NCBI GenBank assembly: GCA_037903355.1
Contig: JBAJFE010000009.1
Location: 1,116,001-1,180,000, forward strand
DNA from: Trichuris trichiura
Lineage: Eukaryota > Nematoda > Enoplea > Trichinellida > Trichuridae
DNA: 64,000 nucleotides
Direction of reading: 5' to 3'
The notes under the pieces are model-generated. The model was not told the DNA's origin. It ran no database searches and saw nothing but the letters and a program-made list of their open reading frames with translations. The position numbers were made by a program, and so were the translations under genes. Below, in pieces: positions 11,197-22,655 of this stretch (position 1 is its first letter; the number at the start of each line of letters is the position of its first letter).

Positions 11197-12970
11197 GCAT
11201 TGCATGTCTGTTGTTTAAGTGATAGCTTGGTCGTACAGAATCGTGCTGGAACTGTTTCTTATAGAAACGAAGCTTCTTACAGTAACGATGTTTGCGTTTG
11301 TTTTAAGTGAATACGCATATCTTACGATTGCCATTACTTAGCGGGTGCTGAAAAACCTGATAGAAGCTGCCCTGGCAGTTACAAATGCTATTTGCGCGGA
11401 TATTGACAAGGCGACAGTTTTTACAATTCGAATAGTTAAAGAAGAAATTTAATTGCTACACAGCACAAATTCAAATTAGCAACTGTTAAGAAAAGGAAGA
11501 AGAAATAAAATAGGATATAACCAATCGAGAAAAAAAGAATCATCAAGTTGGATAGAGGAGCAGAAGGTAAGATAGCAAGAGGACATTGCTTTTCGGTCTT
11601 ACGTCTTACCATAGTTTCTTAATTTTAAGGAATTGTAAATCCACTGAAAGTGAAATCCGTTGTAGTTTTCATGATTAAATTGTTTCTTCTCATGTGGTAT
11701 ATGTCCCGTTTGGAATATGAAGACCTTTAATGTCCGCAGCTTTGGGGCCGCGCGTGACCCCTCCTCAGCGGTATTAAAATTGATGAGAAATAGTAAATTA
11801 TCAAAAGAATTGCATATATTAGACATTGGTTATAATGTCTTGCAGTTAGACCTTTCCCCAATTTTTCTTACAAAGTATCTGGTAAGGATACGTTTGCCGG
11901 CGTGTCTGAATGATAATAACTGAAATAGCCATAAAAATTTCTACAATGAAAAGTTAAAGAATGAAAGTTTCAATGCGGACTACACGCCAGCAGGAGCAAA
12001 ATCCTACACAAAAACTTTACTTCTCGTCTCTAATTGCTGTTGATGTTCAATCTATGTTCTGACATGATGATTCACGTGAACAATTACTTATTATCTCATT
12101 CGTGAGACAAACAAGTAATTAAATTTGGTTTACATGGTCAGCAATGTATCACGGTTATTATGGCAACAGCACTTTCGAAAACAAGGATACTGACTTAAGC
12201 AAACTTTTTATCTTTTACGCGTGAAAAGTATAAGCATGAATTGGTAGTAGTAACGAAAATCTTGCATAGTAGAAAAATGGCTTACTGAAAATAAAATACG
12301 AGATGGGATAAATAACTTTTCGTCTTTCACATCAGGAAGCATACCTGTTAACATTGGTATGATGAGTGGAATTGTCTAAAGCTTAATCAGTCAGCGAATA
12401 GTGAATTAGCAAAAAAGTTGCGAATGTTGACATTGGTTACATTTTAACGAGTTACTCGGCATTGAAGTTTGTAACTTGGAATATGAAAACTGTGCCTAAC
12501 GAATAAATACGACGGTTTCTGTTTACACAAAATTGCAGCCAGAATGTGAACGTTTTTTATTCTGGAATGTGTACATAAACCGTACGGAGAAGTTCTTTTT
12601 CTAAATAATTATGATAGATTTCGTTGAAATACTGATCAGTAGATTGAAGTGATGATATTTAGTGACGATTTAGTACTATGAAATGAGAAAACCACACAGA
12701 GCTACTATAACTAAAACCCAAATTGAAGGTGCTCACGCGAAGAGCTCAGCGAGAAGGTTAATTTCGTTCCTGAGTTTCTTATAGAAAATTATTCGGCATC
12801 AATTAGCTCATAACTGTTGAATGTTGTTGATTAAGATAATTATCCGGCAAAATGACCAAAAACATCTGGTGTATTAAGGTCAACACTTGCGTAAGCCTTA
12901 CGTCGACCTCACTGATTGGGGGATAGTTGAACTCAAAATATGTTTGACCTACCGACCCGTCGACCTATCG

Positions 12971-12979
12971 TATATAAAA
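12971..12979 (+). promoter_or_regulatory. Candidate TATA element upstream of B2
   Basis: TATATAAAA lies 288 bp upstream of the B2 start, matching the position of the element upstream of B1. Confidence 0.35.
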
Positions 12980-13258
12980 ATGGAAGACGACATATCAACG
13001 CCAGTGTATTGTATCGAACTGATACGTGGTGTGGAAAAATCTTCATCTGCCTCACTCATCCCAACAACTCTAAGGTATGCGCTTTCTTTAGTTTTGATAT
13101 GGCTCTTGTTTGCGAGAAATTATGTACTCTCTACGAGGGCATGTAGAATTCTTTGTTATAATTGTGAGCACTTTGATATAAGATAGTGGACATGTCGTTC
13201 TATTTCCAGGAGCATTCCAAAAAGTTTGTATTGCATCTGACAGCTGGTCCAGAAAACA

Positions 13259-14790
13259 ATGATGCTTCAAATTGTGTCTACCATCTTCCTGTTTTTTCTC
13301 AGCGGAAACGCTGCTCTTTTGCGTTATGAAGTATTGCATCGGGTGGGTGATCTTCAACCTGTCAAGAAAAATGGAAATGGCCTTACATGTGATGAGATAT
13401 CTCGAAGCACAATTAAATCTACGCAAGTGCAGCATCGATGGATTATTGAAAACTACCATGAACAAGAATCGTTGCAAAAGTTGAAATCCATGGCAATGCA
13501 AAGTGCTGAATTTCGTTCACCAGACAAACGGTAAGCAAGTGTAAATTGTAATTATGGAATTGTAATCACATTATTTGCAGATACAAGTTCAAAATTTCCT
13601 TAGAAAATAAAGATACGAATGGCAAGATTGGTAGCCAGACACCGCAACAGGCACAGAGAACTTTAACGCTGCATTCTTTGTCGCGTAGTGATCCTCTTTC
13701 TTGCAAAGTACGGTTTGATATTGCTTATGCAAATGGATCACAAGGAAGTTTGCAAACTTTGCCTGAGAAAGTTATTCATCTGAAGAAACCACGAGCAGTT
13801 GGCGAAATAGCTGAAGTAACACTACCACAAAATATGGATTCATTAATTGATAATGACACGCTGACGGTCATCTGCGTCGTTACCATTTACGAGGAAATTT
13901 CAACTGTATGCGATGACACATCCTCACCTGACAATGGTAATGTATCTATGTAACAATAACGTGTTGTTAGCTAAAGAATGCTTTTAAGAGAACGGTGAAG
14001 CTTTCATTGGCTCATTCGAGAAGTTTTTGAGAGCGAAAGCTGCCACTGATATGGACATTATGGCAAATGACTGTGTCATTACTGCACATAAAAGTATATT
14101 GCTTGCTCGAAGTCCGCCGATGGTGTCATTAGTAGAAAATGCGAAGGAACGCTATATACTAAATGCTACAGAATTTTCTTGCCAAGCAATGCAATGCGTG
14201 GTTAGCTACATTTACACCGATAAATGCACCATCAAACCGTAAGTGCACCTTCACGGAGCAAACAATCACGTGGTACTTCAGCAGCATGCTGTTTTTTCTA
14301 TCTGTAGCGTAGTTTAATTTCCTCCTATTGAAAATACACATTGCTTGTTTAGGCTTGTACAAACTGTTATAAGTATATACTAAGGATTGCAACGTAGATT
14401 GTTTATCTTCATTTATTTATAAGAGGCTGTTCCCCAGCTGTTTATGGTTTACAAGAATGCATTATTTCAGACTTTGATTCGTACGCGTTTACATGTTTCT
14501 TTATTTTAAGAAACACTGCTGAAGACGTATTGCAAGCAGCTCATTACTACAAAATGCCAAAGCTAGAGCGAACTGCGGAAAATAAACTGGTACGTTGTTT
14601 GGACGAGAAAAATATTGCTTCAAGAATGAAGCTCACGAAAGACATAGGATCAAAAGTCTTATCTCGAGGCATATCAAATTATATTATTAAAAACCGGCAG
14701 GTTCTCAGCTCAGATGTTTGGAAAAAGATGGAAACGGAAGACCCATCTGCAACAGCCGTCATTTTAAAAGAAACTATTCTTCATCTGTAG
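13259..14790 (+). CDS. Secreted SPOP-like MATH-BTB-BACK protein, copy B2
   Basis: Exons 13259-13530, 13581-13936, 13989-14238 and 14511-14790 encode 385 residues. Exon lengths (272, 356, 250, 280) and intron lengths (50, 52, 272) equal those of B1, and all four exons are open. The protein has a leader with a TIFLFFLSG core, a MATH domain opening with HRWIIENYHEQ, a BTB domain with AHKSILLARSP, the sequon NAT, the cysteine pattern FSCQAMQC, and a BACK-like tail (DVLQAAHYYKMPKLERTAEN). The first splice completes an Arg codon and joins to YKFKISLEN. Preservation of both length and frame in an otherwise diverged duplicate suggests selection. It may be a secreted effector or a luminal adaptor; the partner is unknown. 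Confidence 0.88.
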
Positions 14791-15029
14791 AAGAGAATAT
14801 GTTTCGGTTATGACAAGCCAAAACTCAGTCTTCCAAAGAAAAATTTTCTCCGTGAAGTGCTGATCACTTTACCAAATTTCGATTGACCACTTTTGTACTG
14901 ACCGTATCTGGCTGTTACGTTGCCGAACTGAATATTAATTTTTCTCAATTAAACCATTTCTTACTAAATACTAAACTTCAGCGTTTAAATGGTGCGTTGT
15001 CCGTAAGAAATCAAGATTGACGTTTCTTA

Positions 15030-18000
15030 AATAAAAAGGTCCACGGCGCAGCTTTCTGAAATTACCTGACTATGTAAGCGGTTTGCTAACAACCGTTTAC
15101 AGAAACATCGAAACATCTCTTAATGACAACAGTTGACCAAATTTCGCATGAACATGGTCAAGTCCTACGCAATGAAAGATAACGTAGCGATGTTAGAAAC
15201 AACAGTCAAAACCAACAGGGACATAACTGGCTAATCAACAACTGACCGACCCTACCAATAAGTCTAAATCGGTTATACATTTCGCGTTCCTTTCCCATAA
15301 TGTAGTTACCGCTAAATGAGCAGCTTTTGCTATTAGGCAGCGCTGAAAAACTAAGAGAATAAGCTCACTTCCCTCGACGTTGCCGGCCCTGAAATGAAAA
15401 AAGCAGGAGACGGCAACACCTACAGTAGCACTACCCTTACTAATGCAGAAACCAACAGCTTTTTATTTAACGCATCGCACATACATTTCTGTCTTGTCCG
15501 GCTGTTTCCCACGTGCGCATTTCAAAGTAAACTTCTTCTTGAAAAAATTAAAACAATGTGTCTGAGAATAGAATAACTGCATGTAACTAACGAAGTGAAG
15601 TATGAGCAGTGGTTTTCATACGGATCAGCAGTGACAATAAGTATTCCTGCAATGTTATTCATGCGCTTTCTGCGCTTAGTACTTAATCGGTAGCCCTTTC
15701 AAGCTGAGCTGTTAGCAACCTTCTGCAAGTATTACGAACAATATACAACAAGTTTGCAACATAGTGAATTATCTTTCGTCTTTTTTACTAGAACAAAGTT
15801 AGACTTGCAAAACTGAGCAATTTTTTTCCTAAATGAACGTTGCCTCAAAAACACAACGCATCCATCCGCAAAACGAAACGACGATACGTTTGTATAAAAG
15901 TCTGAATGAAGTTTAGAAGTAACATTAGCGATTTTCAAGTTACCTCAAGCAGTTTCCCAGAGACTGATAGTGTTACCAAAGCGTCTTCTTTCGCCAGTAA
16001 TATTTCTTATTTTGCTATAGACGTTCGAGCACAAATAAAACACAACAGCCGCTGAGTGATGCTAGTGCCCGTCAAGATGATGAAGTTCTGGCTAGCTAAC
16101 GTTTAAAAAACTATTTTCGCTAAAGAAAGGTGTTTTCTTTATAAATGCTCACCTCGAACAACGTCACTTCATTTTAACGGTTTTGCAACTTTAAAGAACG
16201 ACCCATCGGCGAACTCACTAAGGGAGAAGACTAGACTTATCTGAAGTTTTCTCTAATAACTTGCTCGGTAAGTTTATGTTTGCGTGCAAGCTTTTGGAAT
16301 AAAAAAATGCCGGATAGACTTAGGAATGTAAGAGTTCTTGTGACGCCTTTTACATGTTGGACAATCAGAAATTAGAAAACTAAATCTCCAATATTGCGTT
16401 TTGGCGTTAGGCATATTCCTTCCCTACTAGACAAGCAGGTACACGCAAGAACAACTCGGCAAATGGAACTGTTAGCGTCAAATAATAGTAGTGATAACCA
16501 ACATTTTTAGTTTTTGTCATTTCCTTGTCTGAGTACCATTTCTTTTCTGCTGATCGCAGGACAGTTTGACGGAGAACACACGGTCGCTTAGGTGACCCGC
16601 CTACTATATTACCATACCTAAAATTGAAAAATGAGAAGCAAAAGCCAACCAATATAGGTAAAATTAGAAACATTCGATCCAAATAAATTTGCATGGCTTT
16701 TTTACATCTCATTTCCAATTCAGACATAAGGGAACTTTTGTTTCTGTAAATTTTTGCTGCATAATTTAAAACAATTTTGAACCCTTACGTCAAGGTGTGT
16801 GAAAGAAGTCGTTTCAGTTGCCAACACTTCGATTAGAGCTAGCGAACGCTTCGTATTAATTCCAAGCGTATTTGGAAAGTTCTGCTGCGCGCACACTCCG
16901 TGAACTATGCTAATTAACATGATATATATCGGCTTTTTGCTTCTTCTCCAAAGAACTGCTACTCTCTCACTTGACGATACTTGGAAAACGGAAAGGCAAG
17001 ATTCTTTTCAACCAGTCAATGAACATGAAAATGCCACTCGGTGCGATAAAGTAAGCCGCAGCACAATTGAATTTGCCGAAGTGAAACATCGATGGATTAT
17101 TGAACACTTCCATGAACAGGAATTGCTGCTAAAACTGACATCCGTCCCAATACAAAGTGCTGAATTTAGTACGCCGGACGAAAGGTGGTAACCTATTGCG
17201 TACTGTGAATTCAAAAATCAAGAGGCGTTATTTTTAGATATAGATTCAGAATGTCCCTGCACAGCTATAGCATCGAAGGCGCAGAGGAACCCCCGGATAG
17301 AATTTTGACATTATATTCTTTGCCTGGCATTGATTCTTTTTCCGGCAAAGTACTTTTGGAAATTTCTTACGTGGTAGAGGAACCTCAGCAAGAGTTGCTA
17401 AACAAAGTCATTCATCTGAATAAAACAAAAGGAGTTGAAAGAATAGCTGAAGCAACATTACCACATCTGCATGCGCATAGATACACTGACGTCTTGACAG
17501 TCCTTTGCACTGTTACCATTTATAGGCAAGTTTTCACTGTTTGCGACTTCGAGCTGCTGCCAACGGATGTAGGTAATGTGTATCTACTTCGTAAAACTTC
17601 CTCAGCTCAGCGATAGCTTCTTAGAGAACACGGAAGGTCTTGTTGACATGTTTAAGAAATGTCTGTTAGCTAGAACCGGCACGCTTCTGGATATTTTTAT
17701 CAATGACTGTACGTTTACCGCCAGTAAAAGTGTATCCTATAAACACAGTCCGCTGACAGAACAAATAGCAGAAGAAGAGAGGGAACGTATTTTGGCCAAT
17801 GCTACGCGATTTTCTTGCGATTCAATGGGATGCATGGCTACCTACACTTACACGCAAAGGTGTCCTTTTTGAGTATAAGATCTTGCTAACGCGAATTTTG
17901 TTCTATTAAATTAAAGCGTTGTATGTCTATTACTGAATTTCTGCGGCATATTGTTTCGATGGTGCATTATTCATACAGACAGACGCAGCTTGACCTAGGT

Positions 18001-18185
18001 CTTTTATGGAAACTGAAATGTTAATGACGGCTTCCAATGACAGCACTCTAATGGCGTTCTTTAACAACATAGACTGCGTTACGACCTTAAGCCGTCAATC
18101 TAGTACATTTTAGCATTTGTGAATAAGGTCCTACGTGAAGACAAGGAAGTGGAAAAAAACACAAAGAAAGTAAGTTGGAAAGGAA
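15030..18185 (+). repeat. Tandem duplication unit C-1
   Basis: This 3.1-kb segment matches 18205-21265. Upstream flank (15361-16300 against 18541-19440), gene and downstream flank (17880-18185 against 20940-21265) all align. The flank has no independent gene: a 61-codon frame at 19072 has a shifted, shorter counterpart near 15906 with mostly amino-acid-changing differences. Confidence 0.8.
16907..17872 (+). CDS. Secreted SPOP-like MATH-BTB protein, copy C1
   Basis: Three exons, 16907-17184, 17238-17572 and 17625-17872, encode 286 residues. The first donor is GTGGTA directly after GACGAAAG. Using it keeps the reading frame (SPDERYRFRMS) and agrees with the phase-2 junction of the paralogues; the next GT downstream would create a stop. 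The second intron is 52 bp in phase 1, at the MATH-BTB boundary exactly as in B genes. A leader (MIYIGFLLLLQ) is followed by MATH (HRWIIEHFHEQ) and a diverged BTB in which AHKSILLARSP has become TASKSVSYKHSP. The sequon NAT and the pattern FSCDSMGC are kept. The gene ends after the BTB at QRCPF, without BACK. Confidence 0.82.
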
Positions 18186-18204
18186 TCAAAATCAGTCTTT
18201 TTTT

Positions 18205-21200
18205 TGAAATAGAAATGCGCATGGCCCTGCTTTCCGAAATTACCTATGTAAGCGGTTCGTTAACAGCTGTCCGCGGAAAAATCTATTCTTTTTTAATGGC
18301 AACAGTTTACAGAATTTTTCAAGAGCAACATCAAATTATATGCAATGAAGAACAACCAGCAGTGTTCGAAACAATGGTTGTGACTAACAGGGAAATATTC
18401 GGCTGATAGGCAGTTGCCTATCTAACTAATATCTCTAAATCACTTACGCTTTTCATGCTACTTTCCCTTAATATAGTTTCCGCTATGTGAGCAGTTTTTG
18501 GTCCTAAGCGGCGCTGAAGGGTTACAAGAATATGCCTACTTCCTTCAACGTTGCCGACACCGAAATGAAAAGAAGCAGGCGACGGCAGCACTTACATGAG
18601 CACTATCCTTGCCAACGCAGAAACCAATAGTTTCAATGCCTCGCACATACATTTCTGTCTCGTTACCGCTGTTTCCCACATGCACTCTTCGAAGCAAACT
18701 TCTCCTTGAAACATTTCGAACAATGTGTTCGGGAATAGAATAACTGCATGTGACTAACGGAGTGAACTATGAGCACTGCTTTTCATAAGGATCAGAAGTG
18801 ACAATTGGTATTCCAAGAATGTTATTCATGTACCTTCTGAGCTTAATACCTAATCGATAGCCCTTTCAAGCCGAGCTAGTACCAACTTTCTGTAAGTAGT
18901 ACGAACAGTATGCAACAAGTTTGCAACATAATGAAGTATCTTTCCTCTTCTTTACTATAACAGAGTAAGACTTGCAAGAACGAGCAATTCTCTTCTAATT
19001 GAACGTTGCTTCAAAAACACAGCGCATCCATGCGCAACACGAAACGACGATACGTTTGCATAAAAATTTGAATGAAGTTTGGAAGTAACATTAGCGATTT
19101 TCAAGTTACCTCAAGCAGTTTGCCACAGACTGATGGTGTTACCAAAACGTCTTCTTTCGCCAGTAATACTTCCTATTTTATTATCGAAGTTCGAGCACAA
19201 ATAAAACACAACAGCCGCCGAGGGATGCTAGTAGCCATCAAGATGATGAATGCCTGACTAGGTAACGTTTAAAAAACTATTTTCGCTAAGGAAAGGTGTT
19301 TTCTTTATAAATGCTCACCTTGAACAACGCCACTTCATTTTAACGGTTTTGCAACTTTAGCGAACGACAGCGTTGCAAACTTACTGAGAGAAGAGACTAG
19401 ACGTATCTGAAGTTGTCTCTAATAATTTGTTCGGTAAGTGCATGTTTACGTCTGTCCAGTTAGAATTTCAATTATTTCGGACAGCCTTAAAAATGTAAGA
19501 ATTCTCGTGACGTGTTTAACATGCTCGCTTATCAGAGATTAGAAAACTAAATTTTCAATTTTGGATTTTGGTGTGTCAGGCATATTTCTCCCTTACCAGA
19601 GCAGCAAGTACGCGCACGAACAATTTGGAAGTTGAGCTATTAGTCAGTTAATAATAATGACGACGACCTTTTTCGGTCTTTGCCATTTCTACTATGTTGA
19701 TTGCAGGATAGGTTGACGGAGGATATAAGATCACTCTGCTGTCCCGCCTACTTTACTACCACACAGATAATTTAAAAAATGGAATCTACAGCCAGTTTAT
19801 CACATTAATACGAGACGTGCAGTCTCAATAAATTCGCACGCCTTTTGTATACCTCATCTCCTTTCCAGACTTATACTACTTTCGTTTTTGAGAAATTCTT
19901 TGCAGATTTCGGGAAATATTTGAACTGCTAGGTCAAGACGTGTAAAAGTCGTCGTTTTAGTTGCCAACATTTCGTCCTAATTTCACGTATAATTGAAAAA
20001 GTATGCGCCGCGCGTTGTCGCACACCATGCTAGTTAACATGATATATGTTGGCTTTCTGCTTCTTCTCCGAGGAACTCCTACTCTCTCACTGTACCGTAT
20101 TTGGAAATCGGAAGCGCAAGATCATTTACAACCAGTCAATGATCATGAAAATGCCACTCGGTGCGGTGAAGTAAGCCGAAGCACAATTGAGTATACCGAA
20201 GTGAAACATCAATGGACTATTGAACATTTCCGTGATCAAGAATTGCTGCAAAGGTTCACTTCCATGCAAATAAAAAGTGCTGTATTTAGTTCGCCAGACA
20301 AAAAGTAACCTGTATTGCAATCGGGTTTCAAGATCCTAACAGTGCTATTTGCAGATTCAAGTTCAGAATGTCTTTGCTTAGTACAGGAGAATACTCAGAA
20401 ACTATCTTGATACTACATTCTTTGGCTGATATTGATTCTTTTTATGGTAAAGTACAATTGAAAGCTGCGTATTCAGAAGATGGATACCAGCGAACGCTAT
20501 TAGACAAATTTATTCGTGTGAACAATGCAAGAAGAGCTGCGGAAATAGCTAAAGTACGAATACCATCTAAGAGTGCATATGTTTACAACAACGCGCTCAC
20601 AATCTTTTGCACTATTACGATTTATGGAAAAGCTTCTAGTTCTTGCGGCGTCGCATCTTGAACTAATAGCGGTAGTGTATCCATTTCATAAAAGCTCATT
20701 AGCTCAGCGATGGCCTTTTAGTGCTTCGGGAAGCCCTTGTTGACATATTTTAGGAACATTTGGAAGCTCAATCCGCCACTCCTGTGCGACCGCCGTCAGT
20801 AAAAGTATTCGCCTTAAGCGAGAGCGCCGGTCAGACAGATTAGTAGAACAAGAAAGCGAGAGAATTTTGCTTACTGCTACAAGATTTTTTTGCAATGCAA
20901 TAACGTGCGTAGTTATCTACAATTACACGAAAAGGTGTTAACATCTTGTTAACCTGAATTTGGTTCGGTTGAATTAAAGCACTGTATGCCTGCTACTGAA
21001 CTTCCGCAGCAAATTGTTTAAGTAGTGCTTTCTTCGTACAGGCACAAATTTCACCTGTTGCTTTTGTTAAAATCAAAATGTTTGTGTCGATGCTTCCAGA
21101 AATAATCTCATCCGATTTGCAGCACCTTAATAACGTTCTTTAACAACAGACTATTTTACAATTTTGAACCGTCAATCTGGTATATTTCAGCATTTGTAGA

Positions 21201-21265
21201 TACGGTCAGAAAGGAAGACAAGGAAGTAGAAAAAACACAAAGAAAGTAAGCTGAACGATGGTAGA
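18205..21265 (+). repeat. Tandem duplication unit C-2
   Basis: This is the second copy of the C unit, offset by about 3.1 kb from the first. It carries the decayed gene C2. The flank 18205-20002 contains no other supported gene; the frame at 18119-18406 spans the unit junction and has no recognisable product. Confidence 0.8.
20003..20940 (+). pseudogene. SPOP-like MATH-BTB pseudogene, copy C2
   Basis: Exon 1 (20003-20304) and most of exon 2 (from 20355) are intact. They encode a leader (MIYVGFLLLLRG), the MATH start (HQWTIEHFRDQ) and the MATH core. A TGA after CGVAS stops the frame a few codons before the expected donor. The exon equivalent to C1 exon 3 (from about 20727) has a further in-frame TAG after VDIF, and then a shift of frame before the BTB core. 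The BTB remnant is readable to YTKRC and ends at 20940. The conserved sequon has become TAT. Several independent lesions make a sequencing error unlikely. A truncated secreted MATH-only product remains possible. Confidence 0.75.
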
Positions 21266-22379
21266 AGGAATTACGTAATAAAAGAAAAATAAACATATGA
21301 GTAAAAACTGTTGACACAATTGAGAATAAAGAAGGAAATAACTTTTTGTTATTAACACGGAATAAGCATAAAATGCAATAAAATAATAATTATGATAACA
21401 ATCACTTCAAGCCATCTGGTCTGGTCCTCCTTAAGAAACAGAGATTTGCTTCGTAGACGAAGAGCCTTCTGCGGAAAGAAGCCTACATAAGCACGTGTAC
21501 ATACGTGATTCAGCTTAATACTATACTTAATGAAACTAACCGTAAGGTACCCTATAATAAACTGTTCTACAATGGCACTTTGTGCAACAATAAGACTGTG
21601 TTATAACCGTCTCTTTCTAATAAACTTGCGTCATAGCAATCAAGTTCGCTTCAGCTTTTACCCCCTCGTTTTCATTTAAGAAACAACGAAATCCTACATC
21701 AACAGTACGCAGTAGTAATAGTTGGCTGACAGAAACCTTTGCAACAGAAGCCTAACAGTCTGACTAATCGAAGCATAACGTCTTAATTCGGGAATTGACT
21801 TCTACAAGCTTCTCGCACATTTCAAGCTACTCCCATTTAATGAAATTTTTGCTTACTGAGGTTTCAACCTTAGGCAATGCAAGGGAACCACGAGAAATCC
21901 TTCACACCCTTCAACGTTGACGGTCTGAAATGGAGCGAAACTAGCAGGTGGTAATGCACATGTCAAAAGCAACTGCGTCAGGGGAACCGCCGGGAATTGA
22001 TTATTAATACGGTCGCCTACGCAGCTGTTTCCAAATGAAGCATTTGTGACGTACGTTAAGTTGCTAATGGGCAAATACAATGAGCCAATACATTCTCCAT
22101 GGAATACGGGCAATTCTTCACTTGTCACAGCTTCCGATTTGCGGTGAAGCCGCGCAAGATGAAGTTGAGCAGCAAAACGCCTCCAGCCTATAAATAATTC
22201 ATCACGCCTCATCATATTAAGAAACATCAATAATTAACGGTCGGACGTTTGAAAAGCATTTGTTAAATTGTTTTTTCGAATCAAATCTTTCAAGCAATAC
22301 GAAAAGCCTAACGTTGACTGAGTTCAACTTAGCGCATGATGTTCTAACTTTTCACGTGTGATCATGTTGGTTCGGGGGA
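21266..22379. other. Intergenic DNA after the SPOP-like array
   Basis: AT-rich sequence with no supported gene. The longest frame is 21853-22230 (minus, 125 codons). It has no leader, motif or splice partner that I recognise. Confidence 0.4.
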
Positions 22380-22655
22380 ATGCATAGCCCTTATGCAATC
22401 TTTACGCTTTTAATTAGCTTTACAATCAGCTCGGTTTTCACCCATTCAAGTAATGTTGTTGAACCCGTAGGAAAATCTGCTGAAAAAGTTGCGCTGTCAA
22501 AAGGGCGTCGTCAGCGCTTCAAAAGTTCAAACGCCAACGTGACTTGCGTGTCAGCGGGCATCGCGTGCAATAATCATGGAAATAGTTGCAAGGCAATATT
22601 TCATTGCAGCTTAATTACAGGCCAATATTACGCTTCAGCCTTCGAAGCAGCGTAA
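22380..22655 (+). CDS. Possible small secreted cysteine-containing precursor
   Basis: An ATG-started frame of 91 codons begins with a plausible signal peptide (MHSPYAIFTLLISFTISSVFT). A basic stretch (KGRRQRFK) near residues 41-48 resembles a furin-type processing site. The region after it holds four cysteines (VTCVSAGIACNNHGNSCKAIFHC) and a sequon (NVT). This layout fits a processed secreted peptide. I recognise no family. The frame is short, has no paralogue in the window and could be chance, or an exon of a longer gene. Confidence 0.3.
   Translation: MHSPYAIFTLLISFTISSVFTHSSNVVEPVGKSAEKVALSKGRRQRFKSSNANVTCVSAGIACNNHGNSCKAIFHCSLITGQYYASAFEAA

Larger units (their letters stand above)
8781..14985 (+). 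repeat. Tandem duplication unit AB-2 (A2 + B2 genes)
   Basis: This is the second copy of the A+B gene pair, collinear with 1491-7460 at an offset of 7.3-7.5 kb. Both coding and noncoding parts align, but the noncoding parts carry many substitutions and small indels, so the duplication is not brand new. The flanks at 8791-10222 and 11152-13258 contain only duplicated noncoding DNA; the frame 12887-13186 is interrupted in the matching part of unit 1 and is probably not coding. Confidence 0.85.

Noticed and set aside
12887..13186. A 99-codon frame with a hydrophobic end upstream of B2
   Set aside because: The matching region upstream of B1 is interrupted by stops and indels, so the frame is not conserved.
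19072..19257. A 61-codon frame repeated near 15906 in the other C unit
   Set aside because: The two copies differ mostly at amino-acid-changing positions and end at different places, so they are duplicated noncoding flank.
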